A DNA stretch of 64,000 nt from Prionace glauca (taxonomy: Eukaryota > Chordata > Chondrichthyes > Carcharhiniformes > Carcharhinidae). Positions 12,300 through 24,021 of the stretch are shown here, in pieces. The position numbers were made by a program, and so were the translations under genes. Position 1 is the stretch's first letter; each line of letters begins with the position of its first letter. The notes under the pieces are model-generated. The model saw only the letters and a program-made list of their open reading frames with translations, was not told the DNA's origin and made no database searches. The stretch is from positions 34,915,609 through 34,979,608 of the forward strand of contig CM075760.1 of NCBI GenBank assembly GCA_037974335.1. Direction: 5' to 3'.

Positions 12300-12920
12300 T
12301 GGTAGGGGCAGGGATGTGTTGCAATTATACAGAGCCTTGATGAGGCCACAGCTAGAGTGTTGTGTGCCATTTTGGTCTTCTTTTCTGAGGAAGGATGTTT
12401 TTGCTCTCGAGGGAGTGCTGCGAAGTTTTACCAGGCTGATTCCGGGAATGGTGGGACTGACATACGAGGAGAGATTGACTAGGTTAGGATTGTTTTTGCT
12501 GCAGTTCAGACAAATGAGGAGGGATCTCATAGTGACTTATAAAATTTTAACAGGACTAGACAGGGATAGATGCAGGGAGGATATTCCCAATGGTGGGGGT
12601 GTCCCGAACCAGGGGGTCACAGTCTGAGGATTCAGGATAGACTATTTAGGACAGAGATGAGGAGACATTTCTTCACCCAGAGAGTGGTGAGTCTGTGGAA
12701 TTCATTACCACAGGAAGCAGTTGATGCCAAAACACTGAATGTATTCAAGAGGTGGCTGGATATAGCTCTTGGGGCGAATGGGATCAAAGGTTATAGGGAG
12801 AAAGCAGGATAAGGCTACTGAGATGGATGATCAGCAATAATTGTAACGAATGGCAGGGCAGGTTCAAAGGGCCAAATGGTCTCCTCTTTCTCCTATCTTC
12901 TATGTTTCTATGTTTCATCC
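12300..12920 (+). repeat. CR1-like LINE, 3' fragment
   Basis: Encodes the C-terminal part of a LINE ORF2: LQLYRALMRPQLECCVPFW, then FTRLIPGMVGLTYEERL, and later FFTQRVVSLWNSLPQEAV, in two frames joined by a shift near 12600. It ends in a ttctatgtttctatgttt tail typical of CR1-type elements. The reverse-transcriptase core is missing (5' truncated). Confidence 0.85.
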
Positions 12921-12983
12921 TTACAGGAATGTACCGATCCTGAATTCCTATCAACTTACGCTTAAAAGCCTCCCACATTTCAG

Positions 12984-13265
12984 AATATAAGAAATAGGAG
13001 CAGGCGTAGGCCATCTAGCCCTTCAAGTCTGCCCCGCCATTCAATAATATCATGGCTGATCTGAAGTGGATCAGTTCCACTTTCCCGCTTTCTCCCCATA
13101 ACCCTTAATTCCCCTGTCTATCAAACACCTATCTACCCGTGACTTAAATATATTCAGTGAGGTAGCCTCCACCGCTACAATGGGCAGAGAATTCCAGAGA
13201 CTCTAAGAATCTCTCTACCTCTACCCTGTCTATCCTCTTCATTACCTTATATGTCTCTAAGATGC
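12984..13265 (-). repeat. Older CR1-like LINE family A fragment
   Basis: Minus-strand 3' end beginning at agaatataagaaataggagc and running through cagagaattccagaga. It is the same part as the start of the longer copy at 13388 but more diverged, so it is an older insertion lying beside it. Confidence 0.75.
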
Positions 13266-13387
13266 CAGATATCGATTTGCCCTCTTACATCAGCTCCCAA
13301 TCTACATTCTTCAGTTCCTGCCTAATATTGTTCCTGCACTGACAGCCTGCCCCTTGTAGCAATTACCCATCTATCTGCCTGCACCTT

Positions 13388-15170
13388 AAGAACATAAGAA
13401 ATAGGAGCAGGAGTAGGCCATCTAGCCCTTCAAGCCTGCCCTGCCATTCAATAAGATCATGGCTGATCTGTCGTGGCTCAGCTCCACCTTCCCGCCCTCT
13501 CCCCATAACCCTTAATCCCTTCTCTTATCAAAAACCCATCAACCCGTTTCTTAAAAATATTTAGCGAGGCAGCCTCCACCACTTCAACGGGCAGAGAATT
13601 CCAGAGATTCACCACCCTTTGAGTGAAGAAGTTCCTCCTCAACTCTGTTCTAAACCGCCTCCCCTTTATCTTGAGGCTGTTCCCCCTAGTCCTACTGTCT
13701 TTTTTGAGCGGGAAGAGTCTCTCCACCTCTATCCTATCCATCCCGTTCGTCATCTTGTACGTCTCAATGAGATCTCCCCTCATTCTTCTAAACTCTAACG
13801 AGTACAAGCCTAGTTTATTCAGCCTCTCCTCATAGCTCAATCCCCTCAACTCCGGTATCAGCCTAGTAAACCTCCTCTGCACTCCCTCCAGGGCCAAAAT
13901 ATCCTTGTGCAGGTGCGGCGCCCAAAACTGCACACAGTACTCCAGCTGCGGCCTCACCAATGCCCTATACAGCTGCAGCAAGACCTCCCTACTTTTATAT
14001 TCAATCCCCCTCGCTATGAAGGCCAGCATCCCATTCGCCTTCCTGACCACCTGCTGCACCTGCAAGCTGGGTTTTTGCGACTCATGCACAAGGACCCCGA
14101 GGTCCCTCTGCACTGTCGCCTGCTGCAGTTTTTCGCCACGTAAGTAATAGTCCTTCCGACCATTCCTCCTACCAAAGTGGACCACCTCACACTTGCCAAC
14201 ATTAAATTTGCCATTTCCTGGCCCATTCGCCCAGCCTATCTAGATCCTTCTGCAGACTCTCCACACCCTCCTCACAATTTGCCTTTCCCCCAATCTTGGT
14301 GTCATCAGCAAATTTCGACACCCTGCACTCGGTTCCCTCCTCCAGATCATCTATATAAATGGTAAATAGCTGAGGCCCCAGCACCGACCCCTGGGGCACC
14401 CCACTAGTCACCAACCGCCAATCCGAATAACACCCATTGACCCCCACTCTCTGCCTCCTATTTGACAACCAATCCTCTATCCACGCTAACACCCTACCCC
14501 CAACTCCATGTCCCCTGACCTTCTGCAATAACCTCTTGTGAGGTACCTTGTCAAATGCCTTCTGAAAATCCAGAAAGACCACATCCACCGGCTCTCCTCT
14601 ATCCACTGCCCTAGACACATCCTCATAGAACTCCAGTAAATTTGTCAGACACGACTTCCCTTTAATGAAACCGTGTTGCGTCCGCCCTATCAAGCAATTC
14701 CCCTCAAGATGCCTCGCTATTTCCTCCTTAATGACGGATTCTAACATTTTACCTACCACAGACATTAAACTGGCGTATAATTCCCCGCCTTTTGCCTGGC
14801 ACCCTTCTTAAACAACGGCGTAACATTAGCCGTTTTCCAATCTTCCGGCACTTCCCCGGAATCCAGCGACGTCTGGAAAATAACCACCAAGGCATCCATT
14901 ATCACCTCCGCCATTACTTTCAGAACCCTCGGATTCATTCCATCCGGTCCTGGGGACTTGTCCACAATCAGCCCCTCCAGTCTGTCGAACACCACCTCTC
15001 TAGTAACAGTAATGTTATTAAGACCCTCCATTCCTACCACCTTTCCATCGCTAACACCTGGCAAATTATTCACGTCCTCCTCCGTGAAGACAGAAACAAA
15101 AAAGTTATTCAAGACCGTAGCCATATCCCCATCCCCTACCACTAGCTCCCCTTTCTCACCTTGGGTGTGA
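13388..15170 (-). repeat. CR1-like LINE family A, ORF2 reverse transcriptase, broken
   Basis: The longest family A copy. Minus-strand frames give the RT N-terminal region (DKSPGPDGMNPRVLK, SLDSGEVPEDWKTANVTPLF), the RT core ([27 protein letters not shown], catalytic FADDTK), and the thumb/C-terminal part (LEYCVQFWAPHLHKD, FFTQRVVNLWNSLP). Breaks relative to the other copies lie near 14765 (small deletion after GNYTPV) and near 14200 (lost bases at the QMEFNVGK position). The 3' end has a taagaacataagaa tail. The endonuclease domain is absent, so it is 5' truncated. Confidence 0.9.
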
Positions 15171-15554
15171 CAAAGTTTCTAAAGCTCCTGTCTATGACAG
15201 TTTCTGCCACCTTCATGCTCCTCAGTGCATCCAACTGCTGCTCCAACCTATCCATGCCGTCTGTAAAGAAGCGTCACAGATCTCCCACATTTCACAAGTG
15301 CAGCACTTAACCCCACTGACTGACATTTCCAGCACCAATTACATTATTTAAGAAAATTTATAAAACTCTTATCTTCGCTTTTACCTTCTTGCAGTGTCCT
15401 TTTTTTTTAGATAAGTTGGGGTTGTTCTCCTTGGAGCAAAGTGGATTGATAGAGGTGTACAAAGGTACATGGAGGTGTCAAAGTTTACACGCTCTGTTTA
15501 CACATATACAAGCTTTATGAGTCATCCAGTCTCGTAACGTTGGTTCTATTTTCT
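15171..15554. other. Old repeat scraps, no gene
   Basis: Contains a diverged LINE-like scrap (gttctccttggagcaaagtg near 15424) and other unassigned sequence. No open frame or RNA gene is supported. Confidence 0.4.
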
Positions 15555-15795
15555 CTGAAGCGGAGATGGCGGTGTTGGACTGGGGTAAACACAGTAAGAA
15601 GTCTCACTGCACCAGATTAAAGTCCAATGGGTTTATTTGGTAGCAAAATCCACTAGCTTTCTGTGCGCTGCTCCTTCGTCAGGTGAGTGGGAGTTCTATT
15701 CACAAACAAGGCATAGAAAGACTCAAACTCAATTCACAAAATAATGATTGGAATGCAAATTTTCACAGGTAATCAAGTCTTAAAGGTACAGACAA
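15555..15795 (+). repeat. Dispersed repeat F, single copy
   Basis: Starts near ggcggtgttggactgggg, then gtaaacacagtaagaagtct, tagctttctgtgcgctgctc, cttcgtcaggtgagtggg, and ends near gacaatgtgagtggggagag. The same family is at 17306, 27244 (palindromic), 39937, 41505 and 63120. No protein is evident. Known in my memory as an abundant shark repeat of uncertain class. Confidence 0.8.
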
Positions 15796-15819
15796 TGTGA
15801 GTGGGGAGAGCTTTCTATT

Positions 15820-15885
15820 CTCTCTCCACAGATAATGTCAGATCTGCTGAGATTTTCCAGCATTTTCTATTTTTATTTCCCTTTA
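15820..15885 (+). repeat. Short dispersed repeat (TE 3' scrap)
   Basis: Contains tctctccacagataatgtca and gctgagattttccagcattt. Related scraps occur at 10797, 31712 (minus), 55452 and 55950. Confidence 0.6.
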
Positions 15886-16019
15886 TTTTTCCTTCTCTGT
15901 CACCGCTCTGCCTCATCAATGAGACATTGGGACTCAGAGGGTTGATGCAGTTTGATGGACAAGTTGTCTCCATTCTGAACAATGGGGAACAAGCTCCTCC
16001 CACTCAATGATATCATTGC

Positions 16020-16445
16020 CCTCTACAAATATGGCGGCCGCGCGTGCGCCCTGCATCATTTCGTCCCAAATAAAGATGGCGAACGTTAACCCGGGACGAA
16101 CCTGAGGAGCTGCGGCCCTGCTCGGTACAAACTGAGTCCGGGAAGCTCTCTTACGTGGTTTGCTGCTTACACCACATGCTTACGCATTGTTTTCACCCAC
16201 CTGGGCGATCCATTGCTCTCTCCGTACCGTCAATCACCTCTGACAGATTTCCGAGCCCAAAACAAAAACCGGTTTCCATCGCCATTACTCACACTGCGCA
16301 TGCTCCAGTCAAAGCAGGCCCCGCCCATCTGTCGCTCCTATTGGTTGGAGGACCGATCCCCGTTCAGTCCTCCAGCAGTTTCCCTCTTCCCATTGGTCCG
16401 CGCCGCCGTCGATCAGCCGGGCATTGTGTCAGTGACTTGCTATTT
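16020..16445. promoter_or_regulatory. CpG-rich promoter-like island
   Basis: CpG dinucleotides are dense against CpG-poor surroundings. It carries two YY1-like cores (aatatggcggccgc at 16028 and aaagatggcgaac at 16073), two ATTGG boxes (CCAAT on the minus strand, about 16339 and 16393) and GC-rich words. This is the make-up of a TATA-less housekeeping or zinc-finger gene promoter. No first exon can be assigned on either strand from the sequence alone. Confidence 0.55.
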
Positions 16446-16748
16446 GTCCAGTAATAACAGAGTCTCAGTGTAACAATGACCCACACACAGGCTCCAGTCC
16501 AATCAGAGTGGAGATGGAGCACAGAGAAAACACAGCAAAACACCGACTGACTCTGAGTGTAACATAAACAGTGTTTGTTCACATAATAAGAGTCACATTG
16601 CAGTATGTTAGTGAACACAGCATTAGATCCAATGTAATGATAATACAGTCAGTATCCAGTGCACCATAACCAAAGTTTAGGTTTCATTTGATAGTGTGAC
16701 TAAGTTATGGTCTATTGATATAATGTTTTTAAATTCCGGTGTGTGTTA
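16446..16748. other. No recognisable feature
   Basis: AT-mixed sequence between the CpG island and repeat R1. Nothing can be supported. Confidence 0.4.
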
Positions 16749-17200
16749 AAGAACAAAGAACAAAATCAGCCCGGGAAACAGGCCCTTCGGCCCAACGAGC
16801 CCGCCCCACCATCTCAACACCACCAGTCCCCCTCTCCACCTACGATCCCTGTCTAATGTTTTATGGCCATCCAGATTGAGGGAATCTGATTTATGGACAA
16901 TTTATTCCTGCCAATCAGCCTAAGAGCACACCTTTGGGGTGTGGGAGGAAACCGGAGCACCAGGAGAAAACCCACGCAAGCACGGGGAGAATGCGCAAAT
17001 TCCCACAGAATTTGCCCAAATCCATGTGTCTGCACAGCAATCAGTGATAGTCACTGAGCTGTCACCTTGCCCAGTATCTGGTCCAGTTTAGGCGCACACA
17101 CTGACAACATGAAGCACTAGGCCAATCTCGAAAAACCAAGAGCAGCCCCAGTATGACCCATTGCGTATATGCACCTCGCTGGACATGAGGTGGACTGATT
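16749..17200 (+). repeat. Dispersed repeat R1, longest copy
   Basis: Starts aaagaacaaagaacaaaatc and matches the 5516-5938 copy in order to ctcgctggacatgaggtgga. Its middle words (ttggggtgtgggaggaaacc, gagaaaacccacgcaagcac) are the reverse of the SINE body, suggesting R1 is a SINE-like composite. Confidence 0.75.
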
Positions 17201-17305
17201 CAAAACCTGTGAATGAAAAGAGAAAAGACTCTGCCACTGTCAGTGTCAAACAATAACCTGTCTGTTATTCCATATCTGCTTTATTTTACAACGTTGATGG
17301 TAGTC

Positions 17306-17615
17306 TTGATGTAGAGAAACTGGCGTTGGACTGGGGTAAACACAGTAAGAAGTCTCACAACACTAGGTTGAAGTTCAACCAGTTTATTTGATCATAATCC
17401 CACAAGCTTTACTATCAAATAAACTGTTTGGACTTAAACCTGGTGTTACGAAGAACGAAGAACAAAAACAGCTGGGAAACAGGCCCTTCGGCCCAACGAG
17501 CCCGCACTGCCATTTTAACATTACCAGTCCCCACTCCACCCATGACCCTTCTTTATGCTTATGGCATTCCACATCGAGGGAAACTAATTTAGGTTGTGAG
17601 ACTTCTTACTGTATT
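17306..17615. repeat. Small foldback of repeat F, interrupted by R1
   Basis: Left part reads gtaagaagtctcacaacact then ccagtttatttgat. The right part reads atcaaataaactgtttggac then aacctggtgtt, and resumes after the R1 insert (17446-17593) with gttgtgagacttcttactgt. The two sides are inverted copies with a loop of about 20 bases around cccacaagcttt. It is a second, shorter and older palindromic arrangement of family F. Confidence 0.75.
17446..17593 (+). repeat. Dispersed repeat R1, 3'-truncated, inserted in foldback
   Basis: Begins acgaagaacgaagaacaaaa and stops at ggaaactaatttag. It sits inside the right arm of the surrounding repeat F foldback. Confidence 0.75.
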
Positions 17616-18350
17616 TTACAACTGCAGCTCCTGGGGCTGACTGGAATCCGGTATAATAATAATCACAAAGGTTGGTTTCAGTGTCTCTGAGGTCATTTGA
17701 ACTGCGTGTAATCTGACCTTAAGGGAGACAAGAGGCCCGACAAACATCCGATTACAATAGGAGGACAAGATGTAAGGGAGCAATGATATTTTAAAGTGTC
17801 TGTGTTATGGTGAGTGTCACTGGGAAGTGAGTGATAAAATAGCAGTGGAAACATCATAACAGAGACACATGTGACTGACTCAGCCTGACTGAGAGCTGTT
17901 ATATTTGTGGCGAGAATAATGAGGGCATGAGGATATCCCGAGATTTCTGATTTCTGAGGTATATCTGTTAGAGGAACTGAAAATAATCAGTTCTTTCTCA
18001 TGGTGATCTGCAGTTCTCAAGTTACACAGACACATAGGAAACAGATCTGACAGCTCATCAAACCCAATGGTTTAAGCTTCTGTTTCAGACACATTGTGAC
18101 TGAAAAGATCAAATATTAAAACCTTACGGGGGAAACATTCAAAATGTCAAAAAAGATGAGTGGAATGTCTAATTAATCCCATTCACCATAACTCTGTCAA
18201 TATTTATCCAATTTCCTTTTAAAGTTACGATTAAACCTGCTTCTAGCACCTGTCAGGTTGTGCATTCCAGATCATATTGTGTAAAAAAATTCTCTTTATC
18301 ACCCCCTTCAATTCTGTTGTCAATTATATTAAATCTCTGTGTCCTCTGCT
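17616..18350. other. No gene; old LINE scrap at the end
   Basis: 17.6-18.16 kb shows nothing recognisable. About 18165-18350 is a decayed minus-strand LINE 3' end (ttaaacctgcttctagcacc, gtgcattccagatcatattg). Confidence 0.45.
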
Positions 18351-18353
18351 TAA

Positions 18354-20325
18354 GGTCTAGATTGTAATCACTGGGAGAGGTTTAAGGCAGAGTTTACTGA
18401 TACAAGACCCAGATTGTAATAACTGAGAGAGTTTTACAACAAAGAATACTGATACTAGGCTCAGACTGCAATAACTGAGAGCGGTTCAGGGCAGAGATTA
18501 CTGATACAAGGCCTAGATTGTAATAACTGAGAGAATTTTAGGGCAGAATTTACTGATACAAGGCCCAGATTGTAATAACTGAGGAAGGTTTAGGGCAGAT
18601 ATTACTGATACTAGGCTCAGACTGCAATAACTGAGAGAGGTGTAGGGCAGATATTACTGACACAAGGCCCAGATTGTAATAACTGAGAGAGGTTTAGGGC
18701 AGAGATTACTGATACAGCGACCAGATTTTAATAACTGAGAGAGGTTCATGGCAGAGATTATTGATACAAGGCCCAGATTGTAAAAACTGAGAGAATTTTA
18801 GGGCAGTGTTTACTGATACAAGGCCTAGATTGTAATAACTGAGGAAGGTTTAGAGCAGAGATTATTGATACAAGGCCCAGATTGTAATAACTGAGAGAGG
18901 TTTAGGGCAGAGATTACTGACACAAGGCCCAGATTGTAATAACTGAGAGATGTTTAGGACAGAGATTTCTGATACATAAGAACATAAGAACATAAGAACA
19001 TAAGAAATAGGAGCAGGAGTAGGCCATCTGGCCCTTCGAGCCTGCCCCGCCATTCAATAAGATCATGGCTGATCTGTCGTGACTCAGCTCCACCTTCCCG
19101 CCCTCTCCCCATAACCCTTAATCCCTTCTCTTATCAAAAACCCATCAACCTGTTTCTTAAAAATATTTAGCGAGGCAGCCTCCACCACTTCAACGGGCAG
19201 AGAATTCCAGAGATTCACCACCCTTTGAGTGAAGAAGTTCCTCCTCAACTCTGGTCTAAACCGCCCCCCCTTTATCTTGAGGCTGTGCCCCCTAGTCCTA
19301 CTGTCTTTTTTGAGCGGGAAGAGTCTCTCCACCTCTATCCTATCCATCCCATTCATCATCTTATACGTCTCAATGAGATCTCCCCTCATTCTTCTAAACT
19401 CTAACGAGTACAAGCCTAGTTTATTCAGCCTCTCCTCATAGCTCAATCCCCTCAACTCCGGTATCAGCCGAGTAAACCTCCTCTGCACTCCCTCCAGGGC
19501 CAAAATATCCTTGCGCAGGTGTGGCGCCCAAAACTGCACACAGTACTCCAGCTGCGGCCTCACCAATGCCCTATACAGCTGCAGCAAGACCTCCCTACTT
19601 TTATATTCAATCCCCCTCGCTATAAGGCCAGCATCCCATTCGCCTTCCTGACCAACTGCTGCACCTGCAAGCTGGGTTTTTGCGACTCATGCACAAGGAC
19701 CCCTAGGTCCCTCTGCACCGTCGCCTGCTGCAGTTTTTCGCCCCGTAAGTAATAGTCCTTCCTACCATTCCTCCTACCAAAGTGGACCACCTCACACTTG
19801 CCAACATTAAATTCCATTTGCCATTTCCTGGCCCATTCGCCCAGCCTATCTAGATCCTTCTGCAGACTCTCCACACCCTCCGCACAATTTGCCTTTCCCC
19901 CAATCTTGGTGTCATCAGCAAATTTCGACACCCTGCACTCGGTTCCCTCCTCCAGATCATCTATATAAATGGTAAATAGCTGAGGCCCCAGCACCGACCC
20001 CTGGGGCACCCCACTAGTCACCAACCGCCAATCCGAATAGCATCCATTGACCCCCAATCTCTGCCTCCTATTTGACAACCAATCCTCTATCCATGCTAAC
20101 ACCCTACCCCCAACTCCATGTCCCCTGACCTTCTGCAATAACCACCAGATTGTAACAACTGAGAGGTGTTTAGGGCAGAGATTACTGATACAAGGCCCAG
20201 ATTGTAGTAAATGAGATAGAAATAGGGCAGAGATTACTGATACAAGGCCCAGATTGTAGTAAATGAGATAGAAATAGGGCAGAGATTACCCTACAAGTCC
20301 CATATTGTAATAACTGAGAGGGGTC
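18354..20325. repeat. 52-bp minisatellite split by a LINE
   Basis: Unit of 52 bp with agattgtaataactgagaga, ggtttagggcagagattact and gatacaaggccc. About twelve copies run from 18354 to 18972 and about three more from 20144 to 20325; a LINE occupies the gap. Copies differ by substitutions and small indels, so the array is not freshly homogenised. Confidence 0.9.
18973..20143 (-). repeat. CR1-like LINE family A inserted in the minisatellite
   Basis: Minus strand, 5' truncated within the RT. It encodes [34 protein letters not shown] and FADDTK, then after a frame change near 19620 (a lost base in the FIARGI region) the C-terminal part to FFTQRVVNLWNSLPVEVV. The 3' tail is four taagaaca units directly against minisatellite DNA. 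It is close to the 13.4-kb and 43.7-kb copies, so all three are fairly young. Confidence 0.9.
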
Positions 20326-20550
20326 CCCTTCGCCACATCAGGGTGTGGTGTGAGTTTGCATCTCTCGGTTATATTGCGAGTCAGTGGCAATGTCCAATTT
20401 CAGGATAAATGACTTTTAACCTCGGACTGCACCATTGTTTGAATGTAGACCTGGACAATGACCATCACTGAGATTTACCTGAACATGTCAACAAATATCC
20501 CATTGATTTCTGAATAAGTACCCCAACATTTGCAAAGTCTCTGTTCCTCA

Positions 20551-20852
20551 TTTGTATGTAAAATCCCTACAGTATAGGGGAGGCCATTCGGTCCATCAAG
20601 TCTGCACTGACCACAATCCCATCCATGCCCTGTCCCCGTATCCCACACATTTACCCTGCAACTGCCCCTGTCACTAAAGCATGACCAATCAACCTCTCCC
20701 GCACATCTTTAAACAGTGGGAGGAAACCGGAGCACCCAGAGAAAACCCACACAGACATGGGGAGAACATGGATACTCCACACAGTCACACGAGGCCAGAA
20801 TTGAACCAAGTCCCTTTGAGGCAGCAGTGTGAACCAGTGTGCCACAGTGGTG
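20551..20852 (-). repeat. tRNA-derived SINE, full length
   Basis: Reverse-orientation copy: 3' end words (taaaatccctacagtatagg, aggccattcggtccatcaag) come first and the tRNA-like head (cagtgtgaaccagtgtgcca) last. Confidence 0.75.
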
Positions 20853-20932
20853 CCAGTATCTGGTGGTTGTTCACAGTTGGCGATGGGACAATGTTGAATG
20901 GACAGTTTAGTCGGATTAGATAATCATATAGA

Positions 20933-21465
20933 TTTACAACAGTGTTTCCAGGACTGGAGAATTGTAGTGATGAGGAAAGATTGGATTGCCAAGGTTTGTT
21001 TTCCTCAGAGCAGAGGAGGCTGAGGGAGACTGAACTGAGGTGTCCAAAATTATGAGGGAGATAAGACAGGGTGGATAGAAAAGGCCTGTTTCCCCTGAGC
21101 AGAGGTCACTTATTGTGGGTGGGTGGGGATGGGGGAGGTGGGAGGGGGGGTTAGTGGGGGCCGCACAGATATAAAGTGATTGGTGGAAGGATTAGAGGGG
21201 GCATTAGGAAAAGAGTTCTCATTCAAGGGATGGTGGGTGTCTGGAATTTGCTGCCTAAACTGATGGTTCAGATAGAAATCTCTTGGCTCACTCGCCTCAC
21301 ACACAGATCTATAGCTGAAACGCTGGAACCTGTAGAAATCGGGGCTGGATCGCTGGAAAGCGAGGTTAGAATGAAGGGCTTGTCTTTATTTCCCAAGCTG
21401 GTGAAGGTGTAATGGGTTGAATGGCCTCTTTCTGTGCCACAACCTTTTTCCTGCATTCTGTTAGA
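20933..21465 (+). repeat. Old CR1-like LINE 3' fragment
   Basis: Contains the decayed RT C-terminal region (ctcagagcagaggaggctga, KVIGGRIRGGIRKRVLIQG) and a 3' end near gaatggcctctttctgtgcc. A run of g bases near 21110-21160 disrupts it. Confidence 0.65.
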
Positions 21466-21667
21466 CCTATTGATGGGCAGAATGGAGGAGTGAGCTGGTT
21501 TTTAATTAGTAACAAGAGCATGAATGAGGGAAAATGTTGAGACAAGGCTGATTTTTTTTACTGATTTCCACCCCTCCCCTCTTCAAATTGAGTTAGAACT
21601 CATCCCATTCCGCCCACACCCCCACCCCCCACCTGTCCTGTGCTCCCTCCAAATACATTTGCCTGAG

Positions 21668-21780
21668 TGGCAGCACATTAGCACAGTGATTAGCACTGCA
21701 GTCTCCTAGTGCAAAGAACCCATGTTCAATTCTAGCCTCCGGTCATTGTCTGTGTGGGCTTTTCATGTTCCTCCCATATA
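21668..21780 (+). repeat. SINE 5' head fragment
   Basis: tRNA-like head (cattagcacagtgattagca, then catgttcaattctagcctc) cut off after cattgtctgtgtgggctttt. It abuts the LINE that follows. Confidence 0.65.
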
Positions 21781-21782
21781 GA

Positions 21783-23800
21783 GTCATAGAGGTTTACAGC
21801 ATGGAAACAGGCCCTTCAGACCAACTGCTCCATGCTGCCCTTTTTAAAAACCCCTAAGCTAATCCCAATTGTTTATGTCGCCCCTGGCGATGATCTTTGC
21901 GTCGTCGATGGAGACGGGAGAGGTTCCGGAGGATTGGAGGGTTGCGGATGTAGTTCCTATTTTTAAGAAAGGGAACAGAGATAGCCCGGGAAATTACCGA
22001 CCGGTGAGTCTGACCTCAGTGGTTGGTAAGCTGATGGAGAGGCTTCTGAGGGATAGGATTTATGAGCATTTGGAGAAGTTTAGCATGATCAGGAATAGTC
22101 AGCATGGTTTTGTTAAGTGCAGGTCGTGCCTTACGAGCCTAGTTGAGTTCTTCGATAATGTGACTGAACACATTGACGAAGGAAGTGCCGTGGACGTGGT
22201 GTACATGGACTTCAACAAGGCGTTTGATAAGGTCCCCCATGCAAGACTTCTTGAGAAGGTGAGAGGGCATGGGATCCAAAGGGCTTTGGCCTTGTGGATC
22301 CAGAACTAGCTTGCCTGCAGAAGGCAGAGAGTGATTGTGGATGGGTCTTTTTCTGCATGGAGGTCGGTCACCAGTGGAGTGCCCCATGGATCTGTTCTAG
22401 GACCCTTGCTGTTTGTTATTTTCATAAATGATCTGGATGAGGAAGTGGAGGGATGGGTTAGTAAGTTTGCCGACGATACGAAGGTTGGTTGTGTTGTGGA
22501 TGGTCTGGAAGGCTGTCAGAAGTTGCAGCAGGACATAAATAGGATGCAGGACTGGGCAGAGAAGTGGCAGATGGACTTCAACGCGGATAAATGTGTGGTG
22601 GTTCATTTTGGCAGGACCAATGGATGAACGAGTACACTATCAAGGGCAGGAGTCTTAGCTGTGTTGAAGAGCAGAAGGATCTTGGGGTCCAGGTTCACAG
22701 GACACTTAAATCAGCCTCGCAGGTGGAGGATGTGGTCAAGAAGGCATATAGTGTACTGGCCTTCATAAATCGAGGGATTGAGTTTAGGAGTTGGGAGGTA
22801 ATGCTGCAACTTTATAAGACCCTCGTCAGGCCCCACTTGGAGTACTGTGCGCAGTTCTGGTCGCCTCACTATAGGAAGGACGTAGAAGCTATTGAAAGGG
22901 TACAGAGGAGATTTACAAGGATGTTGCCTGGATTGGGAGGCATGCCTTATGAAGATAGGTTGAGGGAGCTGGGACTTTTCTCCCTGGAGAGACGAAGGTT
23001 GAGAGGCGACCTGATAGAGGTTTATAAGATGTTGAGAGGAATAGATAGGGTGGATTCTCAGAGGCTATTTCCCTGGGTTGAAATGGTCGCTACGAGAGGA
23101 CACAGATTTAAGGTGCGGGGAAGCAAGTACAGAGGTGATGTTAGGGGTAAGTTTTTCACTCAGAGGGTGGTGAGTGAATGGAATCGGCTGCCGTCAGTGG
23201 TGGTGGAGACGAACTTGCATGGGGTCTTTTAAAAGCTTCTGGATGAGTATATTGGATTTAACAGGATTTGGGGCTATAGATAGGTCTATGGATTGGTAGG
23301 TGTTGATGTGATCGGTGCAGCTTGTGGGCCGAAGGGCCTGTTTGTGCTGTAGTGTTCTATGTTCTAAGTTTCTATTTGGCCCATATCCCTCTATACCCAT
23401 CTCACCCATGTAACTGTCCAAATGCATTTTCAAAGACAAAATTGTACCCATCTCTATGACTACATCTGGCAGCTTGTTCCAGACACTCACCACCCTCTAT
23501 GTGAAAAAAATGCTCCTCTGGACACTTTTGTATCTTTCCCCTCCCATCTGAAACCTAGGCCCTCTGGTTTTAGACTCCACTAACTTTGGGAAGAGATATT
23601 GACTATCCAGCTGATCTGTGCCCCTCATTATTTTATAGAGCTCTATAAGATCACCCCTCAGCCTCCTACACTTCAGAAAAGAAGTCACAGTCTATGCAGC
23701 TTCTCCTTATAACTCAATCCATCAAATCCCAGTAGCAACCTGGTATATCTTTTCTGCACTCTTTCTAGTTTAATAATATACTTTCTATAATAGGGTGACC
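21783..23800 (-). repeat. Older minus-strand LINE split by a younger LINE
   Basis: The 3' end (gagtcatagaggtttacagc, ggcccttcagaccaactgct) runs to cccaattg near 21871. The continuation resumes at tttggcccatatccctctat near 23377, then tggcagcttgttccagacac, ending near 23800. Rejoining the two word orders gives the usual reversed LINE 3' end, showing that 21872-23371 landed inside it. Confidence 0.8.
21872..23371 (+). repeat. CR1-like LINE family B, broken copy
   Basis: RT frame from LAMIFASSMETGEVPEDWR through [44 protein letters not shown] and catalytic FADDTKVG, to FFTQRVVSEWNRLP. Compared with the intact-frame copy at 52.9 kb it has a stop after LALWIQN (22307), a one-base loss at the RTNG position (near 22622) and a decayed C-terminus. 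The SGVPQGS motif here reads SGVPHGS. The 3' tail is tgttctatgttcta. Confidence 0.9.
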
Positions 23801-23811
23801 AGAATATCTGT

Positions 23812-23980
23812 GGGGTCTGAAAGATGGGCAGGTTAGGTGGATTTACCATGCTAAATTCTCCCTTAATGTCCAAAGATGTGAAGGTTAGGGGGATTCGAGG
23901 GTATTGTGGGGTTACGGGAATAGGGTAAAATGTTCTGTTGACATAGACTTGATGCACTGTTGGGATTTTATGATTTTAAT
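23812..23980 (+). repeat. SINE 3' fragment
   Basis: Words gatgggcaggttaggtggat, attgtggggttacgggaata and catagacttgatgcactgtt match the SINE 3' half; the head is missing. Confidence 0.7.
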
Positions 23981-24021
23981 GGGGGGGGGGTGTAGTTTGA
24001 TATCTGGGGGAGAGTGTTGCA

